Of a stretch of 5,557 bases of DNA, positions 1-5,557 are shown one piece after another; within the stretch, counting starts at the first letter, position 1, and every line of letters starts with the position of its first letter. The DNA is from Anaerolineae bacterium (GTDB taxonomy: Bacteria > Chloroflexota > Anaerolineae > Anaerolineales > Anaerolineaceae). The stretch is taken from NCBI GenBank assembly GCA_016213455.1, contig JACRAG010000361.1, positions 1 through 5,557 on the forward strand, written 5' to 3'. The notes below the pieces were generated by a model. The model made no database searches. It was not told where the DNA came from and saw nothing but the letters and a program-made list of their open reading frames with translations. The translations under genes and the position numbers were made by a program.

Positions 1-1665
1 ATCGCCGACTCCAGCAAATATAACTGGGAAGGCGATGCCCCATTGCACCGCGCCTTCTCCAAAACCGTCATCTATGAGCTGCACGTCGGCGGGTTCACCC
101 GCAGCCCCACCTCCCGGCTTCCCGATCAAATGCGCGGCACGTATGCCGGATTGATCGAGAAAATCCCCTACCTGAAACGCCTGGGGATCACCGCGATTGA
201 ATTGATGCCCGTGTTCGCGTTTGACCCCTATGACGCCCCGCTCGGCAAACAAAATTACTGGGGCTATGCGCCGGTCAGCTTTTTTGCGCCTCACCCCCAT
301 TACAGCGCCAACAAGGACCCCCTGGGCGTTCTGGATGAATTCCGCGACATGGTCAAAGCGCTGCACCGCGCCGGTCTGGAGGTGATCCTGGACGTGGTAT
401 TCAACCACACCGCGGAAGGCAGCGATCAAGGCCCCACCTTCTCGCTGCGCGGGCTGGAAAATGAGACCTATTACATCCTGGAGAAAAACCGCCGCTACTA
501 TTCCAATTACACCGGCACCGGCAACACGCTCAACGCCAATCACCCGATTGTGCGCCGTATGATTTTGGACAGCCTGCGCTACTGGGTGGCGGAGATGCAT
601 GTGGACGGTTTCCGCTTCGACCTGGCTTCCATTCTCTCGCGCAACGAGCATGGCGTTCCGTTGGCGGACCCTCCCACCCTGCTCGACATCGAAAACGACC
701 CGGTGCTGGCAGGCACCAAGTTGATCGCCGAGGCCTGGGACGCCGCGGGATTGTATCAGGTGGGACAATTTGTGGGCGAGCGCTGGCAGGAATGGAACGG
801 GAAATTCCGCGACGACATCCGCCGTTGGGTCAAAGGCGACCCGGGCATGATCGACATTCTGCCTGACCGGCTGCTGGCGAGTCCGGATATCTATGAGCAT
901 GAAGACCGCGAGGTGGCTCAATCGGTCAATTTTGTCGCCTGCCACGATGGCTTCACCCTGTACGATGTGGTTTCGTACAACGAAAAACACAATGAAGCCA
1001 ACGGTGAAAACAACCGCGATGGGCACAACGATAACCAGAGTTGGAATCACGGCATCGAAGGTCCCACCACAGATCCTGCAATCAACGAGCTGCGCCAGCG
1101 CCAGGTGAAGAACTTCCTCGCCTACACCCTGCTCTCCATGGGTACGCCCATGCTTTACATGGGTGACGAGGTGATGCGCAGCCAGTGGGGCAACAACAAC
1201 GCCTACAGCCAGGATAATGAGTTGAGCTGGTTCAACTGGGATTTGCCGGATTGGCACCCGGGCATGCTGCGCCTGACCAGTGAATTGATTCGCCTGCGCA
1301 TGAATTACTTTACCGGGCGCGAAGATGAAAACCGAACCCTGGCGCAGGTGCTGCGCGAAGCGCGCATCGAGTGGCATGGCGTGCACCTGTATGCCCCAGA
1401 TTGGGGACGCAATTCGCACAGCCTGGCGATGACCGTCTTTTCAGATCGCGCCGAACGCCAGACCCACATCATGATGAACGCTTACTGGGAAGATTTGGAT
1501 TTTGAACTGCCCATTTTGCCCAACCGGCTGCGCTGGCGGCGGGTGTTAGACACCAACCTGCCCTCCCCGCAGGATATCTCCCGCCTGCGTGACGCCGTCA
1601 TCATCGACTCGCAGACTTACCGCGTTAAAGCCCGCTCGGTGGTCATGCTCATCGCCGGCACCTGA
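1..1665 (+). CDS. glgX: Glycogen debranching enzyme (isoamylase/GlgX/TreX type, GH13), 5' partial
   Basis: This enzyme hydrolyses alpha-1,6 branch linkages in glycogen or related alpha-glucans, presumably in the cytoplasm. The window shows 554 codons and a TGA stop; relatives are usually about 650-720 residues, so the N-terminal CBM48-like region and the true start lie upstream. Counting from base 1, all four GH13 conserved regions are present: DVVFNH (Asp131, His136), GFRFD with nucleophile Asp207 (codon 619-621), LIAEAWD with acid/base Glu244 (codon 730-732), and FVACHDG with transition-state Asp316 (codon 946-948). Subfamily hallmarks follow: GENNRDG, the MGDE segment, GNNNAYSQDNELSWFNW, and a C-terminal beta domain ending near YRVKARSVVML. 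The TTG at 43-45 is an internal Leu, since homologous sequence (YNWEGDAP) continues in frame before it. It converges on the phosphatase gene with a 4-base gap. GlgX, TreX and bacterial isoamylase cannot be told apart without the N-terminus, so the symbol is provisional; the debranching assignment is firm. Confidence 0.93.
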   Translation: MADSSKYNWEGDAPLHRAFSKTVIYELHVGGFTRSPTSRLPDQMRGTYAGLIEKIPYLKRLGITAIELMPVFAFDPYDAPLGKQNYWGYAPVSFFAPHPHYSANKDPLGVLDEFRDMVKALHRAGLEVILDVVFNHTAEGSDQGPTFSLRGLENETYYILEKNRRYYSNYTGTGNTLNANHPIVRRMILDSLRYWVAEMHVDGFRFDLASILSRNEHGVPLADPPTLLDIENDPVLAGTKLIAEAWDAAGLYQVGQFVGERWQEWNGKFRDDIRRWVKGDPGMIDILPDRLLASPDIYEHEDREVAQSVNFVACHDGFTLYDVVSYNEKHNEANGENNRDGHNDNQSWNHGIEGPTTDPAINELRQRQVKNFLAYTLLSMGTPMLYMGDEVMRSQWGNNNAYSQDNELSWFNWDLPDWHPGMLRLTSELIRLRMNYFTGREDENRTLAQVLREARIEWHGVHLYAPDWGRNSHSLAMTVFSDRAERQTHIMMNAYWEDLDFELPILPNRLRWRRVLDTNLPSPQDISRLRDAVIIDSQTYRVKARSVVMLIAGT

Positions 1666-1678
1666 GGTATCAGGTTTT
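1660..1678 (+). terminator. Short hairpin over the two convergent stop codons, weak terminator candidate
   Basis: A perfect 6-base inverted repeat, ACCTGA (1660-1665) and TCAGGT (1670-1675), encloses the 4-base loop GGTA. It includes the last sense codon and the TGA stop of both convergent genes. On the plus strand it is followed by a short T run (1675-1678), so it could weakly terminate the debranching-enzyme transcript. On the minus strand it is followed by a G/C-rich sequence with no T run. The stem is short and part of the symmetry comes simply from two facing TGA codons, so function is uncertain. Confidence 0.3.
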
Positions 1679-3724
1679 CAGCAGCACAAGCATGGTAATG
1701 TCATCATCCTGCTCGGAACCGGAGAACACCTGCACCGTGGACAGCAGGTGTTGGCGCACCTCATATGGGTCGCGCCCGCGCATGCCTTCGGCTTCAATGC
1801 GCAGCCGCTCCACCCCGTAGAGTTCCCCGGCGTCATTGCGCGCATCTGTGATGCCATCGCTGTAAATCACCAGCATATCCCCCGGCTGCATAGTGACGGT
1901 TGCCGTCTCCCAGGTGGAGTCTGGCATCACCCCCACTGCCATGCCCGTCCGGCGTAAGAACTCGGCAGGAGCCGAGGAGTCCCGGCGCACCAAAAGAGGT
2001 GGAGGATGCCCGGCATTGCAGTAGTGGAAGCTGTTATCGCGGGCGCACACCAGACCATAAACCATGGTGACAAACAAATCCGAGCTGGTGTCGCTTAAGA
2101 TGCGCCGGTTGAGCGCCGTCACCACTTCCGCCGGCTGCGGATCTTTTTCCAGCGCCTGGCTGCGCATATAGGCCCGACTGAGCGCCATGTAAAGCGCCGC
2201 GCCCACGCCTTTATCCGCCACATCCGCCAGCACAATCGCCGTGCGACCCTCATCCACAGAGAAGAGGTCAAAGAAATCGCCCGATGTATCCCGCGCGGAG
2301 ACCAGCACGCCGGACAACTTCCAGCCTTCCACCTCAGGAAAATGGTTGGGCAGGAATCCACCCTGAATATCTCCCGCCACGCGCAGCTCCTGTTCCACGC
2401 GCTGGTGCGCCATGGTCTGCTGGTACACGTGCACGCGCCGCAGCGACAGCGCCACCTGGTCCGAGAGAGAATCAATCACCGGTAAATACATACGCACCAA
2501 CGCCGGGTTGAAATATCCGCGCGTCGAGATGGTGTGATAAATGCCGCCCAGCAACTCTCCGCTGTCCGGATCGATGATGCTGCCCAGGATGGTGCAGCGA
2601 TCGGCATGGCTTTGACCCCAGGGCGTACGGACATCCGGCTGGAAGAAGTGCAGCCCGGGATTCTGGCGCAACCAGTTCCAGGCTGCGTCCAGCGGTTCGG
2701 TCCAGCTTTCCGGGTTGTGCACCACCACGCGATCCGGGAAAAGGCGCAGCTCGCATTTTCCCTGCAGCGGCAGTCGCGAAGAAAGGATATGGTCGCGTAT
2801 GCGTCCCAACAGGGTTTCTTCATCCGGCATGGCTTGCAGCAGTTCGCGTCCCAGGCTCTCCAGGCCTTCTATCAACCGGGTTTGCTGCTGGCTGTGCAGC
2901 GCCGACCGGCTGAGGTTGTGCGCCAGGAAGCTGACCACCAGCATGCCGCTGAAGAAGAACAACATCAGCCACAGCCCATAGTCCGCATACAGCCCGGCTG
3001 CCAGGATGGCGAAAGGCATGCCGGATGCCAGCAGCGCGCTGGTTCCGGCGGTGAACTGCACCAGGCGCGCAGCGGAGATGCTCGGGTCGATGTGACGCGC
3101 CAGGCTGGCAAGCACCAGGTACAACGGCGCCGACATCACCTGTTGCGTCACCACCACCAGCAGCGTGGCGACCAGCGCCATGCCCACGGTTTTCATTTCC
3201 AGGTCGGGCATTGGGAAAACGCCCCCCATGCCCGCATACACGGTCAGGCCCAACATGCGCGGCAGGGATGCATCCGCGATGCTGGAAAGCTCGTTACGCA
3301 TCACCGACCAACGGAGCTGTCCGGATCCCTCCCGGCGCATCCCATAGATCAGCCTCACCAACGCGGAGAGCACCCCAAACCACAGCCCAACCGGTCCGAG
3401 CATTAAAGCCGCCGACCAGATTAACATCCCCTCCAGCGAGTTGTCCACACTGGACACCATGCCGGGGCGGATCTCTTCCTGCACAAAAAATTGCAACCGG
3501 TTAAAGGGAATCAACAACACCAGAATAAAAAGAACCACCACCCATTCGCTGACCAGCATTGGCCAATCTGAACGGAAGGTGATCCAGGTGACGCCCAACA
3601 GGGCAAAGAAGAAGAAATAAACCGAGCCGCTGATATCCAATGCAGCAACAAGGCGATGGTCTGACGGAAGGTCCGCCAGACCAGGCCAGATCTTTGAAGC
3701 AGTGCGTTCCAGCAATCGAATCAT
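1670..3724 (-). CDS. Membrane-anchored SpoIIE/RsbU-type PP2C serine phosphatase
   Basis: This 684-residue protein has three parts. Residues about 31-270 are strongly hydrophobic, with about six or seven membrane segments (roughly 31-50, 56-75, 100-122, 178-207, 228-246, 250-268 and perhaps 155-170). Residues about 296-430 form a soluble region, possibly a divergent GAF sensor, leading into a charged linker helix (about 430-455, HQRVEQELRVAGDIQ). Residues about 450-684 are a SpoIIE/RsbU phosphatase domain with the metal-binding set intact: GDFFD (Asp483, Asp486), ADVADKG (Asp501), NAGHPPP (570-576), YSDGITDA (Asp623) and DDDIT (673-677). Family members dephosphorylate a Ser/Thr on STAS anti-sigma antagonists, or act in similar partner-switching circuits; no such partner is encoded nearby. 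The ATG at 3722-3724 precedes the first membrane segment by 30 residues and has only a weak AGG (3731-3733) upstream. It is probably the last gene of a three-gene operon. The phosphatase call is firm; signal and target are unknown. Confidence 0.92.
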   Translation of the reverse strand: MIRLLERTASKIWPGLADLPSDHRLVAALDISGSVYFFFFALLGVTWITFRSDWPMLVSEWVVVLFILVLLIPFNRLQFFVQEEIRPGMVSSVDNSLEGMLIWSAALMLGPVGLWFGVLSALVRLIYGMRREGSGQLRWSVMRNELSSIADASLPRMLGLTVYAGMGGVFPMPDLEMKTVGMALVATLLVVVTQQVMSAPLYLVLASLARHIDPSISAARLVQFTAGTSALLASGMPFAILAAGLYADYGLWLMLFFFSGMLVVSFLAHNLSRSALHSQQQTRLIEGLESLGRELLQAMPDEETLLGRIRDHILSSRLPLQGKCELRLFPDRVVVHNPESWTEPLDAAWNWLRQNPGLHFFQPDVRTPWGQSHADRCTILGSIIDPDSGELLGGIYHTISTRGYFNPALVRMYLPVIDSLSDQVALSLRRVHVYQQTMAHQRVEQELRVAGDIQGGFLPNHFPEVEGWKLSGVLVSARDTSGDFFDLFSVDEGRTAIVLADVADKGVGAALYMALSRAYMRSQALEKDPQPAEVVTALNRRILSDTSSDLFVTMVYGLVCARDNSFHYCNAGHPPPLLVRRDSSAPAEFLRRTGMAVGVMPDSTWETATVTMQPGDMLVIYSDGITDARNDAGELYGVERLRIEAEGMRGRDPYEVRQHLLSTVQVFSGSEQDDDITMLVLLKT

Positions 3725-3726
3725 GT

Positions 3727-3748
3727 GCGGCCTAAAGCCGCTCGCTTT
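3727..3748 (-). promoter_or_regulatory. Two overlapping inverted repeats at the phosphatase translation start
   Basis: The 33-base gap before the phosphatase ATG contains two perfect 5-base inverted repeats that share bases. One is GCGGC (3727-3731) with GCCGC (3737-3741), loop CTAAA; the other is AAAGC (3734-3738) with GCTTT (3744-3748), loop CGCTC. In minus-strand RNA the first ends two bases before the AUG and covers the only Shine-Dalgarno-like AGG (3731-3733). The two cannot form together, which could in principle allow a start-site switch. The stems are short and the gap is tiny, so chance is a real alternative. Confidence 0.25.
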
Positions 3749-3757
3749 GCCAGCCGG

Positions 3758-4099
3758 TTATTGTCCCAATCCGGGCATTTGCCCAAGTAATGACGCGACC
3801 ATGGGGGCGAGCAGCAGCAGATAAAGGATAAATAAAATGACACTCAGAATCAAGTTGATCACAAAGTTGTAACCAAACACGGTCAGAGCGCGTACCCAAA
3901 AACTGCGATGGAACAGGCTGGTTTTCGGCCAGCTTTCCTTGAGGAAATCGACCAGCCCACGATTTTTATCTGCCATTTCGTCCAGCGAATTGCGCAGAAT
4001 CATGTTCTGTTCCTCAAGCACATTGACTTTTGCTTCCAGATCGTTCAAAAACACAATCAGGTCATTCATATTTTTGAACTGGGTGGGTGAAATTGGCAT
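3758..4099 (-). CDS. Small coiled-coil protein with C-terminal membrane anchor, unknown function
   Basis: I do not recognise this 113-residue protein. Residues 14-49 show an unbroken 4-3 hydrophobic pattern (Leu14, Leu18, Leu21, Val25, Leu28, Asn32, Leu35, Leu39, Met42, Asn46, Leu49), a clear coiled coil with Asn at two core positions. A short basic/aromatic stretch (about 55-72, KESWPKTSLFHRSFW) leads to a hydrophobic segment at about 76-104 (VINLILSVILFILYLLLLAP), long enough for one membrane helix, and then a short Gly/Gln-rich tail. There is no signal peptide, so the coiled coil probably faces the cytoplasm, with the protein tail-anchored. The ATG at 4097-4099 is supported by GGGAG at 4106-4110, six bases upstream. 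It lies 44 bases after the peptidase gene and 33 before the phosphatase gene, suggesting co-transcription. A role as scaffold or partner of the adjacent membrane phosphatase is inference only. Confidence 0.8.
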   Translation of the reverse strand: MPISPTQFKNMNDLIVFLNDLEAKVNVLEEQNMILRNSLDEMADKNRGLVDFLKESWPKTSLFHRSFWVRALTVFGYNFVINLILSVILFILYLLLLAPMVASLLGQMPGLGQ

Positions 4100-4105
4100 A
4101 CAATA

Positions 4106-4110
4106 CTCCC
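4106..4110 (-). promoter_or_regulatory. Ribosome binding site of the coiled-coil membrane protein gene
   Basis: The minus strand reads GGGAG followed by six bases (TATTGT) and then ATG, a good Shine-Dalgarno match at normal spacing. It fixes the start at 4099. It is clearly stronger than anything before the phosphatase gene downstream, suggesting the two are translated at different rates or that the phosphatase relies on coupling. Confidence 0.6.
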
Positions 4111-4138
4111 TGTGTAACTCCCCAAATACCCGCCAACC

Positions 4139-4152
4139 GCGGATTATTCCGC
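4139..4152 (-). repeat. Short inverted repeat over the peptidase stop codon
   Basis: GCGGA (4139-4143) and TCCGC (4148-4152) are perfect complements around the loop TTAT. In minus-strand RNA the loop carries most of the UAA stop of the peptidase gene. No U run follows, so it is not an intrinsic terminator by sequence. It might mark an mRNA end or processing point, or be chance. Confidence 0.25.
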
Positions 4153-5557
4153 AGCCCAGGTTTTGATCAGTTGAATATAGAATTGCACCATTCGTGCCAG
4201 CGTGTCGATCGGGATGCGCTCATTCTTGTTATGCACCGATTCAAGCAGTTCTTCGTCCACAATCATCGGGCTGAAACGAAACACCTGATCACACACGGGG
4301 GTGTAATAACGGCTGTCCGTTGCGCCCTGCACCAGGTAAGGCGCAGGCAGCGCTTCAGGGAACACCTGCTGCACCACTTGCAGCAGTTCGGCGTACGCCG
4401 GAGCCTTTGTGGAAGAAACCGGCGAAGCCTCCCAGGCTGAATTTTCAGGGATGTGGATTTGCACGGCTTCGTCGCGGATTGTTTCGCGCACATGCGACAC
4501 CACATCCGCCACCCGGTCGCCCGGCATCAAGCGGAAGTTGACGGCTGCGCTGGCCCGTCCCGGCAGCACGTTGTCTTTAATACCGCCGGAAATCAAAGTC
4601 GCGGCGGTGGTGGTGCGCACCATCGCGGAGGTGCGCGGTTTCTGGCTCAGCGAGCGGATCACCAGCGGCTTGAACAACCAGAAATTGGCAAACGCCATGC
4701 GCAGTCCAAACGGCAGAAAAGCGCCCAGCGCGCGGAACATCTCTTCCATCAGGTGAGTCTGTGGGCGCAACGGGTTCTCTTCCAGGCGTTGAATGGCGCG
4801 CGCCAGCACGCCAATCGCCGTGCGCTTGGGCGGGAAGGCGGCATGTCCACCCGCGCCTTCCACTTCCAGGTGCAGGGTCAGGTAGCCCTTTTCCGAGGTA
4901 CCCAGCAAAGCCACCGGCAGAGCCAGCCCCGGCACCACCTGCCCGGTGAACACGGCGCCACCTTCATCCAGCACGGCAGCCAGGCGGGTGTTGTAGGATT
5001 GGATGCGCCCAGCCATTTGCGCTGCGCCCTGGTGACCAGACACCTCTTCGTCGTGTCCAATAGCCAGGATGATGCTCCGCTGCGGCTGGTAGCCATTTTT
5101 GATCAGGGTTTCCACCGCATCCAGCATGGCAATCAGCGTATTTTTATTATCCAATGCGCCGCGCCCCCACACACAGCCTTCGGCGATTTTGCCGTCGAAA
5201 GGCGGGAAGCGCCACTCATCCCGCGATGCCGGATCAACCGGCACCACGTCGCTGTGTGAGGCGAGCAGAATAGGCGCCAGCGTTTCATCTTTGCCGCGCC
5301 AGGTGTAAAACAGACTGGCTTTGTTTACCACGTCCACGCGCAGGGTGGCATGTACGCGCGGGTACATTTTTTCCAGCGATTTACGCAGATCGACAAACGG
5401 TTGGTAATCAAACTTGTCGCGGTCAGGGTCGGATATGGTGCGGTGCCGGATGGCGACTGCCAGATGTTCGGCGACCAGCTCGCCGGGCACTTCCGCCAGC
5501 GCAGCCGGCGCCGGGGCATCGTTGACTTTGCCAAACACAATGGTTTTGATCAAAATA
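4144..5557 (-). CDS. M20-family zinc metallopeptidase, PM20D1/carboxypeptidase S-like, 5' partial
   Basis: This is a di-zinc amidohydrolase of the M20 family; relatives cleave C-terminal residues from small peptides (yeast carboxypeptidase S) or hydrolyse and form N-acyl amino acids (animal PM20D1). Counting from the codon at 5551-5553, the metal and catalytic set is complete: SHSDVVPVD (His100, Asp102), GRGALDNKN (bridging Asp135), GHDEEVSG (base Glu169, ligand Glu170), VLDEGG (Asp196) and ESVHNKNERI (His441). GGHAAFPP (His237) and a long inserted segment (FWLFKPLV, then VRTTTAATL and NVLPGRASAAVNFR) mark the lid/dimerisation domain and match the PM20D1 pattern closely. The frame is open to the window edge. 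The TTG at 5551-5553 is probably an internal Leu, because bacterial relatives usually have a membrane or signal segment just before this point. TAA ends the gene 44 bases before the next start. The family assignment is firm; the natural substrate is unknown. Confidence 0.92.
   Translation of the reverse strand, partial: ILIKTIVFGKVNDAPAPAALAEVPGELVAEHLAVAIRHRTISDPDRDKFDYQPFVDLRKSLEKMYPRVHATLRVDVVNKASLFYTWRGKDETLAPILLASHSDVVPVDPASRDEWRFPPFDGKIAEGCVWGRGALDNKNTLIAMLDAVETLIKNGYQPQRSIILAIGHDEEVSGHQGAAQMAGRIQSYNTRLAAVLDEGGAVFTGQVVPGLALPVALLGTSEKGYLTLHLEVEGAGGHAAFPPKRTAIGVLARAIQRLEENPLRPQTHLMEEMFRALGAFLPFGLRMAFANFWLFKPLVIRSLSQKPRTSAMVRTTTAATLISGGIKDNVLPGRASAAVNFRLMPGDRVADVVSHVRETIRDEAVQIHIPENSAWEASPVSSTKAPAYAELLQVVQQVFPEALPAPYLVQGATDSRYYTPVCDQVFRFSPMIVDEELLESVHNKNERIPIDTLARMVQFYIQLIKTWAAE

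Noticed and set aside
43..45. TTG as a start of the debranching enzyme, with GGAAGG about ten bases upstream
   Set aside because: Family-like sequence continues in frame before it, and the catalytic domain would lack its normal N-terminal region. The purine run is coincidental (Trp-Glu-Gly codons).
1589..1957. Plus-strand open frame bridging the convergent junction
   Set aside because: It overlaps the end of one real gene and the antisense of the other in a different frame, and shows no motif or ribosome site of note.
2534..3406. Long plus-strand open frame of 290 codons opposite the phosphatase gene
   Set aside because: It is fully antisense to a gene with complete domain motifs. Its translation is rich in His, Gln and Arg with no recognisable fold, as expected for the shadow of a GC-rich gene.
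4100..4143. Possible internal promoter before the coiled-coil protein gene (TTGGCG about 14 bases from TACACA on the minus strand)
   Set aside because: Spacing is short and the -10 match is poor; the 44-base gap is better explained by co-transcription.
4453..5259. Long plus-strand open frame of 268 codons opposite the peptidase gene
   Set aside because: Antisense to a well-conserved M20 enzyme; its His/Gln/Arg-rich composition and lack of motifs mark it as a shadow.
5551..5553. TTG as the start of the M20 peptidase
   Set aside because: The frame stays open to the window edge, no ribosome site can be seen, and relatives carry an N-terminal membrane or signal segment just upstream.

Overview
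The window is ordinary chromosomal bacterial DNA: moderately GC-rich, tightly packed, four protein genes, and no RNA genes, mobile elements or CRISPR. The protein styles (an isoamylase-type debranching enzyme with a YELHVGGFTR start to the barrel, a membrane-anchored SpoIIE-type phosphatase, a PM20D1-like M20 peptidase) resemble what I know from Chloroflexota, perhaps Anaerolineae. That assignment is an inference from protein flavour only; there is no rRNA or other marker gene to confirm it.

Layout. Positions 1-1665 (+) hold the 3' part of a glycogen debranching enzyme (GlgX/TreX/isoamylase group, GH13) whose N-terminal carbohydrate-binding region lies upstream of the window. Four bases after its stop comes the stop of a convergent gene, 1670-3724 (-), a 684-residue integral membrane protein ending in a complete SpoIIE/RsbU-type PP2C serine phosphatase domain. 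Upstream of it on the same strand are a 113-residue coiled-coil plus membrane-anchor protein (3758-4099) and an M20 metallopeptidase of the PM20D1/carboxypeptidase S type (4144-5557, 5' end outside the window).

The three minus-strand genes are separated by only 33 and 44 bases with no convincing terminator between them, so they probably form one transcription unit: peptidase, then coiled-coil membrane protein, then phosphatase. Any promoter would lie beyond the right edge. No STAS-domain antagonist or HPK-like kinase, the usual partners of SpoIIE-type phosphatases, is encoded in the window, so the phosphatase's target is unknown. The small coiled-coil membrane protein next to it is a reasonable but unproven candidate partner. 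The debranching enzyme belongs to glycogen/alpha-glucan breakdown on the opposite strand and has no evident link to the other three.

A short perfect inverted repeat sits at every gene junction: over the paired stop codons at 1660-1675, over the start region of the phosphatase gene at 3727-3748, and over the stop codon of the peptidase gene at 4139-4152. Each is short enough to be chance, but they are the only non-coding structure here. I do not see strong evidence for a wholly new system. The peptidase / coiled-coil / phosphatase cluster is the most worthwhile lead.
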